Shown: positions 18,020 to 26,695 of the stretch, piece after piece
Layout of the letters: each line of letters opens with the position of its first letter
Numbering within the stretch: the first letter of the stretch is position 1
Source of the DNA: Croceimicrobium sp965279135
Lineage (GTDB): Bacteria; Bacteroidota; Bacteroidia; Flavobacteriales; Schleiferiaceae
Direction: 5' to 3'
Assembly (NCBI GenBank): GCA_965279135.1
Contig: OZ257133.1
Coordinates: 2,604,001 to 2,668,000 of the forward strand
Length of the DNA: 64,000 bases
Made by a program: the position numbers and the translations under genes
The notes under the pieces: model-generated
The model's input: only the letters and a program-made list of their open reading frames with translations
What the model was told of the DNA's origin: nothing
The model's database searches: none

Positions 18020-18766
18020 ATGGAAGCTCCGACCAAAATAAGGGTACACTCTATTGAGACCCTGGGAACGCATGATGGTCCAGGTATGCGATGCGTGATT
18101 TTCCTGCAGGGGTGCAGGTTGAAGTGCCTCTACTGTCATAATCCAGACACCATTTCAATGGAAGGTGGGACTGATTATTCAGTAGAAGAGCTATTAGAAA
18201 TCATCCTTAGAACCAAAGACTACTTTGGCAAGAAAGGTGGCGTTACCTTCTCAGGAGGGGAGCCTTTATTGCAAGCAAAAGCTCTATTACCCCTATTCAA
18301 AAAACTCAAAGCGGAAGGAATTCATATTGCCCTTGATACCAATGGTCGTATTCTAAATCATTTCACGAAAGAGTTACTTGATAATTACACTGATCTGGTA
18401 ATGCTGGATATCAAGCATATGACTGAAGAAGGCTATGAGATGATCACAGGAATGAAAAACTGCAATACCACCTTTCAGTTTGCAGAGCATCGGGAGCGAT
18501 CGGGGAAACCCATGTGGCTTAGGTATGTACTCATTCCCGAATTAACGGATAGCCCTGAGCTACTTTCAACAATGGGGACCTATTTTAAAGATTACAAAAG
18601 CATTGAAAAGATAGAAATTCAAGCTTATCATAAACTTGGCGTACATAAATGGGAAGCCTTAGGTTGGGACTATGCGCTTAAAGATTCTCGCACAAATACC
18701 GAGGAAGAATTAGAATCTGCAGCTCAATTACTACAGGCTTACTTTAAAGAAGTAAGCATAAACTAG
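18020..18766 (+). CDS. pflA: Pyruvate formate-lyase activating enzyme (radical SAM)
   Basis: The 248-residue radical SAM protein has the cluster motif C-x3-C-x2-C at Cys32, Cys36 and Cys39 (GCRLKCLYCHNPD) and the SAM-binding GGVTFSGGEPLLQ. It abstracts a hydrogen atom from the catalytic glycine of PflB, creating the radical. It is the compact form without the extra ferredoxin-like insert found in glycerol dehydratase-type activases, which agrees with a PflB substrate. It follows pflB directly in the same direction and should share its FNR-type promoter. No terminator hairpin is visible after the stop. Confidence 0.95.
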   Translation: MEAPTKIRVHSIETLGTHDGPGMRCVIFLQGCRLKCLYCHNPDTISMEGGTDYSVEELLEIILRTKDYFGKKGGVTFSGGEPLLQAKALLPLFKKLKAEGIHIALDTNGRILNHFTKELLDNYTDLVMLDIKHMTEEGYEMITGMKNCNTTFQFAEHRERSGKPMWLRYVLIPELTDSPELLSTMGTYFKDYKSIEKIEIQAYHKLGVHKWEALGWDYALKDSRTNTEEELESAAQLLQAYFKEVSIN

Positions 18767-18850
18767 GAGCCAAAGCTGGCGTTAAATCCAACTAAACAGT
18801 TCCTATTTCCTAGAATTACGGAACTTCATAGCCTCTTCAAGAAAAAGTTT

Positions 18851-19210
18851 ATGAAAAAGATATTATTGGTTTTAGGATTGGCATTTGGAACCTTCGCCAT
18901 GCAAGGCCAGGTAGAACAAGCACCCTCGGAAGAATATGCGATTGTGGATGTGATCGAAAGAGGATATCAGAAAAGCATAAGGATTTCCATCGGAGAAGAA
19001 GAGGCTACGGAAAGAGTCTGGAAAACCGAATCTACCAATCGGATAGGCGATTTCTCTCCTGTTATTAAGGTTTTAAACGACCTGAATCGACAAGGTTTTG
19101 AGCTATTGACCATGTCCACTTCCCACATTACAATTGATGGCTACGGGGTTATGTCGGACGGAGATCCACGTTTTACTTTTATGATGGTTCGAAAAATAAA
19201 GCGGGAATGA
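18851..19210 (+). CDS. Small secreted protein of unknown function
   Basis: The 119-residue product has a signal peptide (MKKILLVLGLAFGTFAMQGQ, cleavage likely after QGQ) and a mature part of about 99 residues. The mature part includes VIKVLNDLNRQGFELLTMST, a segment reminiscent of small DUF4177-like proteins in which a strand and a helix with LN..G-W/F-E alternate. That resemblance is slight and I do not assign a family. It lies 84 bases after pflA; co-transcription with pflBA is possible but unproven. Confidence 0.65.
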   Translation: MKKILLVLGLAFGTFAMQGQVEQAPSEEYAIVDVIERGYQKSIRISIGEEEATERVWKTESTNRIGDFSPVIKVLNDLNRQGFELLTMSTSHITIDGYGVMSDGDPRFTFMMVRKIKRE

Positions 19211-19253
19211 TACAAGCGGGTGTTCCATTTAGAATTATCGCTAGAAATTCAAT

Positions 19254-19886
19254 ATGACAGAACTGGAAATCCACCCGCATCTTAAAGGTTTTATACCTGA
19301 AGGGTGCCATACATTGATTATGGGAACTTTTCCCCCATTTGGCTATTCGGGCATTAAAACAAATGAGCTTTTCTTCTACCCTTCTCCTCAAAATCATTTT
19401 TGGAATCGAATGGAAAACATTTTTCCCTCTTGGAATCCTAAACTGAAGAAAACTGCCAATCGATTGGAAGATGTTTCTCATCATCAAAATCGCCTCGACA
19501 AGGAAAACTTTGCTCGTGAAAAGCAAATTGGATTTTTAGATGTCTTCCAATCTATTAGGCGGAAAAAAATCGGCAGCGATGATACGGATCTTCTCCCTCA
19601 AGAGGATGTAGTCAGTAATGGTTATCTATTAGAATGCCTTAAAAACCATCAAACTATAGATCGGATTTGTTGTACCTATAAACTCGCCTATCAAACCTTA
19701 TTGAAGAATTTGCCCTTAGAAAAATTGCGAATCGAAGAAGATCAAAGGTCCGCTAATGGAGAAATGGCCGTTTTCAATTTTGGTTCGAGACAGGTTCAAA
19801 TCTACCTGCTCTATCCCGCAACTCGAAGCGGACAAAAGAATAAGGTGAAGGACGCACAATACAAGGAACTAATTTTTAGAATCTAA
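19254..19886 (+). CDS. Uracil-DNA glycosylase superfamily-like protein
   Basis: The 210-residue protein has TLIMGTFPPFGYSGIKTNE near the start, a pattern like motif 1 of MUG/SMUG-type glycosylases (G-x-x-P), followed by FFYPSPQNHFWNRM, comparable to the F-Y..P-x-N-x-F-W segment that forms the uracil pocket. Near the C-terminus is YLLYPATRSG, in the place of the second catalytic loop. If correct, it removes uracil or deaminated bases from DNA. The match is by motif only, and the charged middle part (residues 60-110) is not typical. It starts 43 bases after a small secreted protein gene and is probably transcribed separately in function. Confidence 0.5.
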   Translation: MTELEIHPHLKGFIPEGCHTLIMGTFPPFGYSGIKTNELFFYPSPQNHFWNRMENIFPSWNPKLKKTANRLEDVSHHQNRLDKENFAREKQIGFLDVFQSIRRKKIGSDDTDLLPQEDVVSNGYLLECLKNHQTIDRICCTYKLAYQTLLKNLPLEKLRIEEDQRSANGEMAVFNFGSRQVQIYLLYPATRSGQKNKVKDAQYKELIFRI

Positions 19887-19954
19887 TGGGAGGTTCTTAA
19901 TTCTGAAAGTATCAATTTCGTAATCGGATTTCAAGCTGATCATTTTCCAAACTA

Positions 19955-21343
19955 TTGATAAAAATCGCTTCAATAAACCAAATCTTACGGAACCCACTGG
20001 TAGCCGCTCTATATATTGGACTAGGGATCGTACCTGCCCTTCTCGTTCAAAGCTATTCCGGTGACTTCGACTCGATTTACCACTACTTCGTTTCCAAAGC
20101 TTCTTGGCAGGAACCAATCTACTTTTTGCGATTATGGGGTAAACCTCCGTTTACCTTGATCAGTTCCCTTTTTGCCAACCTCTGGTCCTATGAAGGTGTA
20201 GTAGCTCTAAATGGGTTCTTCCTATTTGGCACTTATTACCTGTTGTTTCGAACAGCCGATAAAATGGGGAGTAGCATTGCCTGGTTAATTCTAGTTGCTC
20301 CTTTCTTATTCAGATCAGCCATACCATATAGCGCTACCGCCTTGACCGAACCACTTGCTGGCTTCTATATAGCCGGTCTGCTATTCTTAATTATCAAAGA
20401 AAGATGGCTGACATTCTACCTCTTATGCTCCATCAGTTATCTTTTCCGACAAGAATTAATCATCCTCATCCCAACTGCATTAGCAATAGGTGTTTACCGA
20501 CGAGATCTACGCAGCTTAACTGTACTCTCCGGACTTTTCATTTTTGAAACACTTACCTATCTATTTAACCCAGTAGATTTTCTCAATTCATTTACCGGAG
20601 GTTACAATACCGGAGAGAGTGTTTATGGCTCAGGAGATATTGGTCATTTCTTTAATCGGATGAGCCGTATGACCGGCAGCCCGCTTTACGTAATGCTGAG
20701 CCTGATCATTGCTCTATATGCCTTGGCCATTTCCGCAAAAAGGTATTTCACCAAAGGTCTCAAGGAATCACCGCGAATTGCCATACTTGTTGCTGCTATA
20801 GTATTTCTAGGGGTCTTTGGAGCGCATAGCCTGGTTTGGTACAAGGGGGTCTTTGCCAGCGCTGGAATGGAAAGGGTATTAAACCCAATTATCCCGATAG
20901 GGTTATGGTTAATTATAATAAGCATCTCAAAGCTGAAAAACACTTATCAGTATGTTTTTGCCCTACTTTTCAGCTTGTTATTCATCAATGAGAACTTCAT
21001 ATCTAACCGCTTAGAAACTGCCTATCGCTATTCTACAGTTTTTAAAGCTGATCCCGTTCGGGAGATGATGAAATCCGATGCAATCTTTGATGACATCCAA
21101 GCTACAGACAACTTGCATTGCAATCATCCGGCCATTGCTCTTTACCTTGATCTTAACCCTAAACTGGAGGAATGCTTTGTTGATGGTCAGATTGGTTTCA
21201 ATGACCTCTCGGAGCATCCTACGATAATTGTAAAGCCACATAAGGAAGTTGATCTGGAGTTCGTAATAAATTCAGGATGGTCTTACCTTATTCAGGGAGA
21301 TCAGATACTAGTCCATAATATTCGGGCCGAAGAATCGGACTAA
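19955..21343 (+). CDS. Multi-pass membrane protein, probable GT-C type glycosyltransferase
   Basis: The 462-residue protein has about ten hydrophobic segments and a C-terminal soluble tail. The start is a TTG at 19955 (MIKIASINQI); no ATG lies near the N-terminus in frame. The first loop has SYSGDFDSIYHYF, with acidic residues in the position where GT-C enzymes bind the lipid-phosphate sugar, and residues 100-200 contain IPYSATALTEPLAGFYIAG, similar in style to polyprenyl-phosphate mannose-type transferases. Such enzymes add a sugar from a lipid carrier on the outer face of the inner membrane. There is no partner gene next to it. Family membership is an inference from topology. Confidence 0.6.
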   Translation: MIKIASINQILRNPLVAALYIGLGIVPALLVQSYSGDFDSIYHYFVSKASWQEPIYFLRLWGKPPFTLISSLFANLWSYEGVVALNGFFLFGTYYLLFRTADKMGSSIAWLILVAPFLFRSAIPYSATALTEPLAGFYIAGLLFLIIKERWLTFYLLCSISYLFRQELIILIPTALAIGVYRRDLRSLTVLSGLFIFETLTYLFNPVDFLNSFTGGYNTGESVYGSGDIGHFFNRMSRMTGSPLYVMLSLIIALYALAISAKRYFTKGLKESPRIAILVAAIVFLGVFGAHSLVWYKGVFASAGMERVLNPIIPIGLWLIIISISKLKNTYQYVFALLFSLLFINENFISNRLETAYRYSTVFKADPVREMMKSDAIFDDIQATDNLHCNHPAIALYLDLNPKLEECFVDGQIGFNDLSEHPTIIVKPHKEVDLEFVINSGWSYLIQGDQILVHNIRAEESD

Positions 21344-21366
21344 TCCAATAATAGAAAACTCCTTTT

Positions 21367-21410
21367 TTGATCTACATCAAATTTAGCGACTTCCTACTCG
21401 GCTAAGTTTG
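21367..21410 (+). promoter_or_regulatory. Perfect FNR-type operator with class II spacing to a -7 element
   Basis: TTGATCTACATCAA at 21367-21380 is an exact TTGAT-N4-ATCAA palindrome. After 22 bases comes TAAGTTTG at 21403-21410, an exact TAnnTTTG. With a start site about five bases later (near 21415), the operator is centred at about -41.5 and the 5' leader is about 16 bases to the ATG at 21431. Both features and their spacing are the classic layout of an FNR-activated promoter. It drives the lipoprotein and cytochrome c genes. Confidence 0.7.
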
Positions 21411-21430
21411 CTGCTATAATCATTAACGAT

Positions 21431-22561
21431 ATGAAGTTTCTATTCCGCTATCTTAAAATCCTAATTGGCTCCTTATTGCTTATGAACTGTAAAGAAAGTG
21501 CCCAAACTCCACAGTCTCCCAATGACTTATCTCCTACGGCAGAGGTTAAACCTGTAAATATTAATGAAAAAGGGTTTGAATTTATGCAGCGTATGCAAGG
21601 TCAATGGGTAGGTCGTAACCAGGTTCTTGGTTGGGATTGGCCCTGGTTCGCATTTGACTACCGAGCTGTATCGGAATCCCATGTCTTTGGGATTTTTGAA
21701 GGAGGTTCTATGGGGAATTTGCTCACTTCATTCTTTGTAAGCGATTTTAAGAATACCCGGACAATCATGGCTCGGAATGGTGGACTGCTTAGTGGAATTT
21801 ACCGCACCAGTTATTTTGTATTAGACAGTGTGCAGACCACTAGCGAAGGAGATTACTATCGGTTTGTGGATGCCATCGGGGGAGAGAAGGTCATGTTCAT
21901 GGAACTGTGGTTTAAAGATGATGAACTTGAATTTAACGCTTATACCAGCAGATTAGGAGAGCGCACCCCACCATCACGTCATATGGCATTCAAGGGAGCT
22001 CGTGCTGATAGTAGCTTGGCACAAGCTGCGGCCGTTGCATTCGGATACCCCACTAAGAACCCTGCATTTGATTTTTCGAAGGGGTTTAACCAAGCCTGGC
22101 TGTATAATCCACCAAAATTAAATCAAGCGGTATCGGCGACTTTCATGGATATGGACAGTTCCCGCACAGTTTACGATATGGCCAATACTTCTGGAGACCC
22201 TGTTCGCATTCAGGACCACACGAATATGGCGGCCCTTAGGGTTCAATTAGAAAGTGGGACCGCCAATGATAATTTTAATACTCTGATCTATCTTTCGAAG
22301 GATCCCTTGGTTAATGGGCAGGGGCAGATGGATTTTCAGGCCCTGGAGACCTTGTTACTATTTCCGGAGCTTAGTGCCGGACAACATGAGTTCCTGCTTA
22401 CCTATCTTCATAGTGGAAGCTATTACATTACTGCATTCTCTGATCGAGATGCCGATGGAAGCCCTGGTACTGGCGACTATGCTTCGGTAAGTCAATCCAT
22501 CTCCCTCAATCCTCAAGACTCCCTTCAAATCAATCTTAATCGAATTGAACATGAGATTTAA
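21431..22561 (+). CDS. Lipoprotein of unknown function, co-transcribed with cytochrome c
   Basis: The 376-residue protein has a lipoprotein signal with lipobox LLMNC (Cys20), so it is anchored to a membrane by lipid. Residues about 45-190 form a compact domain with FMQRMQGQWVGRNQVLGWDW and MARNGGLLSGIYRTSYFVLD, which looks like a beta-rich ligand-binding or lipocalin-like domain. The C-terminal third is lower in complexity and contains FSDRDADGSPGTGDYASVSQS, resembling a small beta-sandwich. No known catalytic motif is seen. Its stop overlaps the cytochrome gene, so the two are coupled. The FNR-type promoter implies use under low oxygen. Confidence 0.72.
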   Translation: MKFLFRYLKILIGSLLLMNCKESAQTPQSPNDLSPTAEVKPVNINEKGFEFMQRMQGQWVGRNQVLGWDWPWFAFDYRAVSESHVFGIFEGGSMGNLLTSFFVSDFKNTRTIMARNGGLLSGIYRTSYFVLDSVQTTSEGDYYRFVDAIGGEKVMFMELWFKDDELEFNAYTSRLGERTPPSRHMAFKGARADSSLAQAAAVAFGYPTKNPAFDFSKGFNQAWLYNPPKLNQAVSATFMDMDSSRTVYDMANTSGDPVRIQDHTNMAALRVQLESGTANDNFNTLIYLSKDPLVNGQGQMDFQALETLLLFPELSAGQHEFLLTYLHSGSYYITAFSDRDADGSPGTGDYASVSQSISLNPQDSLQINLNRIEHEI

Positions 22562-22907
22562 ATTGAAGCGATTCAGATATTGGGTGTTTCTTTTGGCTAT
22601 CAGTTTAAGTGCTTCCTTCTGCCAAAAGAAATCCGAAAACCCTGAGGAGCCGCAAATGCAAGTTGCTTATAATCCTCAGATTCGAGCTATTATGACGGAT
22701 TATTGTACGAGCTGCCATTCTGGAGTCAGCGCAAGTGCCGGCCTAAGATTAGACACTTATGAATCTGTGAGAGCTGCTACAGAAACCGGAAGCTTATTGA
22801 ATAGAATAAATAATGGGGCTGCCCCTATGCCTCCAGGAGGTTTGATGGATAATGAGGAGCGAACTCTAATTCAGAACTGGAGCAAGAACAATTACCCTCG
22901 TAACTAG
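22551..22907 (+). CDS. Small monohaem c-type cytochrome lipoprotein
   Basis: About 118 residues, starting at the ATG at 22551 inside the end of the previous gene (overlap 11 bases); an ATG two codons upstream is possible. The lipobox ASFC gives lipidation at Cys24. The haem-binding motif is YCTSCHSG (Cys52, Cys55, His56), and APMPPGG supplies the likely methionine ligand (Met93), as in planctomycete-type and other small cytochrome c domains. It should be an electron carrier tethered to a membrane in the periplasm. With the upstream lipoprotein it forms a two-gene unit under an FNR-type promoter. Confidence 0.82.
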   Translation: MRFKLKRFRYWVFLLAISLSASFCQKKSENPEEPQMQVAYNPQIRAIMTDYCTSCHSGVSASAGLRLDTYESVRAATETGSLLNRINNGAAPMPPGGLMDNEERTLIQNWSKNNYPRN

Positions 22908-22939
22908 ATAGGCTTAGAGGCCATTTTCTCTGGGTTTAA

Positions 22940-23521
22940 TTACATCTTCCCGGAACGAATGCGAGACAGGGTCTCCTGAGATACCCCTAAAAAGGAAGCA
23001 ATATAAGAGAGCTTGGTTCGCAATTCTATATCGGGGAAATAATGCAATAAATCCCGGTAACGATCAGCCGCACTAAGCCCAGTATAGTCCTTATTCGAAT
23101 AGTCTAAGAAAGCGGTACTCTCCTCGGCTATAAGTCGGGCTATAAGCAACAATTTCGGGTTTTCTTGAAGAGTATTAAAGTCCTTGTAGCTTAGAGAATA
23201 TATTTCGGAGTCTTCTAATATCTGGATACTCTCAAAACTTGGTCTCCGGCAGTAGAAGCTATACCAAGAGGTGAAATACTGTTGGGAATCATAAAACCAG
23301 GAAGTAACTTCCTTTCCGTTCTTTTCATAGTAAGTCCGTACCAGGCCCTTTTTCAAGAAATATATTCGATCACAAATTTGAGCTTTGCGCAGCAATCGAT
23401 CTCCAGCCTTTCGAAAATCAAAATGCAGAAAGGGCTTCACCTTCTCTATATCCGATTGATCCAATTGGATTCGAGTATCTAAGGTCATAAAGTGGTATTC
23501 CATGCTTTTATGAATGATCAA
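22940..23521 (-). CDS. Crp/Fnr family transcriptional regulator
   Basis: The 193-residue protein has a cyclic-nucleotide-binding-like beta-barrel (residues about 30-120, including CDRIYFLKKGLVRTYYEKNGKE) and a C-terminal helix-turn-helix ending LGVSQETLSRIRSGKM. The recognition helix has E-x-x-S-R, the residues with which E. coli FNR reads TTGAT half-sites. It has only two cysteines and not the N-terminal four-cysteine set of FNR, so it does not sense oxygen by that cluster. The DNA-binding domain ends directly after the recognition helix, as in many Bacteroidota relatives. It lies convergent with the FNR-box-driven cytochrome operon. Later ATGs (MEYHFM) could be the true start. Confidence 0.88.
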   Translation of the reverse strand: MIIHKSMEYHFMTLDTRIQLDQSDIEKVKPFLHFDFRKAGDRLLRKAQICDRIYFLKKGLVRTYYEKNGKEVTSWFYDSQQYFTSWYSFYCRRPSFESIQILEDSEIYSLSYKDFNTLQENPKLLLIARLIAEESTAFLDYSNKDYTGLSAADRYRDLLHYFPDIELRTKLSYIASFLGVSQETLSRIRSGKM

Positions 23522-23661
23522 AAATATCTCCCAAGATAACTAAGCTTTATGCTCCATCTTGAGTGGATCTTAGCAAAAAAATAGAGTTGAAAAATCCAAG
23601 GCTCCTAATAGTTGAATAGCAAAGGATAATTGCCTTATTTCGTGACAACCAAATTTTTCTG

Positions 23662-25167
23662 ATGCGCTACTCTCTGTTTTTAAGCCTGCTGCTTTGCCTC
23701 AATCTCAATGGCCAAATCGAGATTCTCGAAAGAACTGAATTGCCCTATGAAAAAGACCTTGATATGGTTTTCTTCGAGCCCATAGGTGAGAAAGGGATTG
23801 TTCAAATTGCAACGGAAGAGGATAAACGCGAAGACCTCTTAAAATGTCGCATTCAGTATTATGATACTAACCTGACACTCTATCGCGAGGAGGTATTCAA
23901 AGTAGATTTTGACGGGTTTGTTTTATCACAAGAGGAAGTACTGGACGGGAAGTTACACCTCACCTTAGCTGATGGTGGAGAATATATCCGCTATGTGAGC
24001 TTTGATTTGGAAAGTGGCGATACTTTGACTTTAAATTACAAAGCTCAACCTAAAAACAAAACTCTTACCTGGGAATATCATGATAACAAATACTATATCA
24101 TTGAATCCGGCAAACGCAGTGTGAATCTCTTTGTAGAGGATCTGCTTACAAGAGAGCGCACAAAACGACCTATAAACCCGATTGACGTAAAGCCGAAAGA
24201 TTTCCTGGTCAGGGAGCTTCTTTTTCCAGACGGTGGTAATGACCTATTCTTCCTGGTGGCGGTCAAAATAAGCCGGATGGAGTTTGTTAACCGACTTTAT
24301 CATTTGCATGAAGATGGAATAATCGACGAAACTTTTATCTCAAACCCTAAGCTCCCAACCATAAAGAACATCTCCATTTTAAGGCTCCCAGGAAACGACC
24401 GTTTTAAATTGTTTGGCGCTTACGGTAATGATGGTAAAACAACAGGAATCTTTTTTGGCGAATTGGATCATTCTGAGTTTATTTTAAGCAAACGTTACAA
24501 TTTCCTTGAAGATTTTGATAGCATCAACCACCTTGATGGCCGTTTAGATAAACTGCTTTATAAATATGAGAAAAAGCGTGCCGAACGCCGGGGAGAAACC
24601 CAAGAACTAGATGCACTCACTACTTCCCATCCTATAAAAAGGTTGAATGATGGGGGTTATCTCTGGATTAGTGAATTCTATACTCCAATTTATATTAATA
24701 TTCCCATGCGTGGGCCAAACGGAATGACTACCCACCAACGGAGTTTTCAGGGTTATCAAACCTTCTCCGCCATAATTGCTCGATTAGATTCAAATGGCGA
24801 AAAGCTATGGGATCGATCAATTCGAGTACTACCCTATGAGACCCCATTTTATATTAAGAAGTACCTGATAGTAAATTATGGTGAGGATCAAATAAACTTC
24901 ATCTATCAACGGGCCAGATATGTACGAGATCGGGCCTATAACTATGATGGAAAACTATTGTTCCAGTCCAGTAGTGAAAGTCAACTCCTTTCAGAGGATC
25001 AAGAAAAAGCAAAGAACAGCAGTAATATGCGGATAGATTCTTGGTATGCGGATCGTCTTGTTGCCTACGGTTATCAGAAAATTAAAAACAAAGAGGACCG
25101 CAGTAAATCCCGGGAGGTATTTAGCATAAACAAGATGGTTATCAAAAAGTCAGAGAAGATTAATTAA
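23662..25167 (+). CDS. Secreted protein of unknown function
   Basis: The 501-residue protein has a signal peptide (MRYSLFLSLLLCLNLNGQ) and no other membrane segment. The mature part is rich in beta-strand-like stretches with many aromatic and charged residues, for example SGKRSVNLFVEDLLTRERTK, and could be a beta-propeller-like exported protein; I cannot confirm repeats by eye. No catalytic motif is seen. It ends four bases inside the end of the convergent membrane protein gene. It is transcribed away from the Crp/Fnr gene with a 140-base intergenic region between them. The family is not recognised. Confidence 0.75.
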   Translation: MRYSLFLSLLLCLNLNGQIEILERTELPYEKDLDMVFFEPIGEKGIVQIATEEDKREDLLKCRIQYYDTNLTLYREEVFKVDFDGFVLSQEEVLDGKLHLTLADGGEYIRYVSFDLESGDTLTLNYKAQPKNKTLTWEYHDNKYYIIESGKRSVNLFVEDLLTRERTKRPINPIDVKPKDFLVRELLFPDGGNDLFFLVAVKISRMEFVNRLYHLHEDGIIDETFISNPKLPTIKNISILRLPGNDRFKLFGAYGNDGKTTGIFFGELDHSEFILSKRYNFLEDFDSINHLDGRLDKLLYKYEKKRAERRGETQELDALTTSHPIKRLNDGGYLWISEFYTPIYINIPMRGPNGMTTHQRSFQGYQTFSAIIARLDSNGEKLWDRSIRVLPYETPFYIKKYLIVNYGEDQINFIYQRARYVRDRAYNYDGKLLFQSSSESQLLSEDQEKAKNSSNMRIDSWYADRLVAYGYQKIKNKEDRSKSREVFSINKMVIKKSEKIN

Positions 25168-26636
25168 TTGGTCGTCTTACGATACCAGCAATAGCTTATA
25201 CTATTGATGCTTTGTGCCTCTCCATCTTTAACTAAAGAAATATCCCATTGCTCAATCTCATCAGGGAAATGATCCATCCACTCATTTCGAATTAGAATAA
25301 ATGACTCACATTCCCTTGCCAGGTCAATCAGCTTAAAATTTCGGATTTGATCTCCTTTGCGTGGAAGTCCAACGATTTTGCTTGATAAAGCATCCGGCAA
25401 ATGAGTATTCCAATAGGAGCCAATTATGGCAATCCTGGACTCACTCTGAGGAGCAGCATTAATCTCTTGAATGAGTTCTAAAGCTTCTAATCTGCGAATT
25501 CGATCCTCAGTTCCGGTCTCAAATCGATCATTAAACTGGATAGAAGCGAAGGCGATTAGCATCACTAAACCTAAACTAAGCGAATACTTTATCCACGATG
25601 GCCTGACTAAATCCCGCAACATGAATACGAGGCTTAATGCAAAGAAAAACCAACTAAGCGTGAAGTAACGGAAAGGCATACCCATCTTGGCATTCCATCC
25701 CGTTAGATGGATTAAAACATAGCTCAATAAGCCAGTTAGGAACAAAACCCTGGTCAACGGTTGGAGTCTGGAAAAATCACGAACCGCCAATATCAGAAAC
25801 AGAACAAAGAGGATCAGAATAGCATAAAGCAAGGTTTGGTTCAGAGGCTTATTGGTCTCACCCATAAATAGCCCTCCTAGCTCCATAGCATGCTTTTGAA
25901 ATGAGGCAACAATTTGCTCTGAACTAGCGAGAATCTCGTGATAGCCTTCTATCTTTTCCTTAGCGTGATTCTTAGCGAATAGCAAGAAGCTCAAGGAAAG
26001 TGCGGAAGAAACTGCGGCAATAATTAGGATGCCATATTGCTTAAAAAGACGAGGAACCATCTTGTAATGCACTATTAAAAGCGGACCAAGAATTACTACG
26101 GACAACTCGGAAGACCAAATGGCCAAACCCATAAAGAATGGAAAGAGCGCCGCTTTTAGGCTGATTTTAATTTCAGAACTATAAAAAACCCAAAGGGTCG
26201 CTAAAAGGAATAGAAACTGCGCTAAATAGGGATGGCCCGGAGTCAATTGCATCCAGAAGGGATAAATCGGGAAAAGCAAAATGCACAGACCGGCAAGAAA
26301 TACGATAGGCTCCTGAATCAATTTCCAGAGCAGGAATGATGAGGTCAAAATGATCAACAACTGAGCAATTCCCGCCGCATTAAAAGCAGAAAAGCCAAGT
26401 GAGTAAAATAATACCCCAACAAATGGCAAGAAACTCCCTAAGCGATTTTGGCCCCAATAATACCAGTCATGCATAAAGTCGAAATCCTCGATCATTAAAA
26501 TTTGAATTGCATGATCGGAATTCAATTCTACGAAATACCAAAGGCTGTAATGAAAAAAGAAAATCCAAAAAAGTACCAAGGCACTAATTGAACTCAGGAT
26601 ATTCTTAAGCGACAATTTGAAGCAATTTAGAGGCAA
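25164..26636 (-). CDS. Multi-pass membrane protein, probable GT-C/PMT-like glycosyltransferase
   Basis: The 490-residue protein has about ten to twelve hydrophobic segments and a soluble C-terminal domain of about 100 residues. The first extracytoplasmic loop contains LNSDHAIQILMIEDFDFMHDWYYWG, with acidic residues in the place of the GT-C catalytic D-x-D or D-E region, followed by a Trp/Tyr-rich stretch often seen in PMT/GT39-like enzymes. It may transfer a sugar from a polyprenyl-phosphate donor on the periplasmic side. Its 3' end overlaps the convergent secreted protein gene by four bases. It has no operon partner. The assignment is based on topology and loop composition. Confidence 0.6.
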   Translation of the reverse strand: MPLNCFKLSLKNILSSISALVLFWIFFFHYSLWYFVELNSDHAIQILMIEDFDFMHDWYYWGQNRLGSFLPFVGVLFYSLGFSAFNAAGIAQLLIILTSSFLLWKLIQEPIVFLAGLCILLFPIYPFWMQLTPGHPYLAQFLFLLATLWVFYSSEIKISLKAALFPFFMGLAIWSSELSVVILGPLLIVHYKMVPRLFKQYGILIIAAVSSALSLSFLLFAKNHAKEKIEGYHEILASSEQIVASFQKHAMELGGLFMGETNKPLNQTLLYAILILFVLFLILAVRDFSRLQPLTRVLFLTGLLSYVLIHLTGWNAKMGMPFRYFTLSWFFFALSLVFMLRDLVRPSWIKYSLSLGLVMLIAFASIQFNDRFETGTEDRIRRLEALELIQEINAAPQSESRIAIIGSYWNTHLPDALSSKIVGLPRKGDQIRNFKLIDLARECESFILIRNEWMDHFPDEIEQWDISLVKDGEAQSINSISYCWYRKTTN

Positions 26637-26695
26637 AGATGTTTAAAATGGATTAACCTCATGTCTCCTAAAGACCTTAAACTCCGAATACCTGC

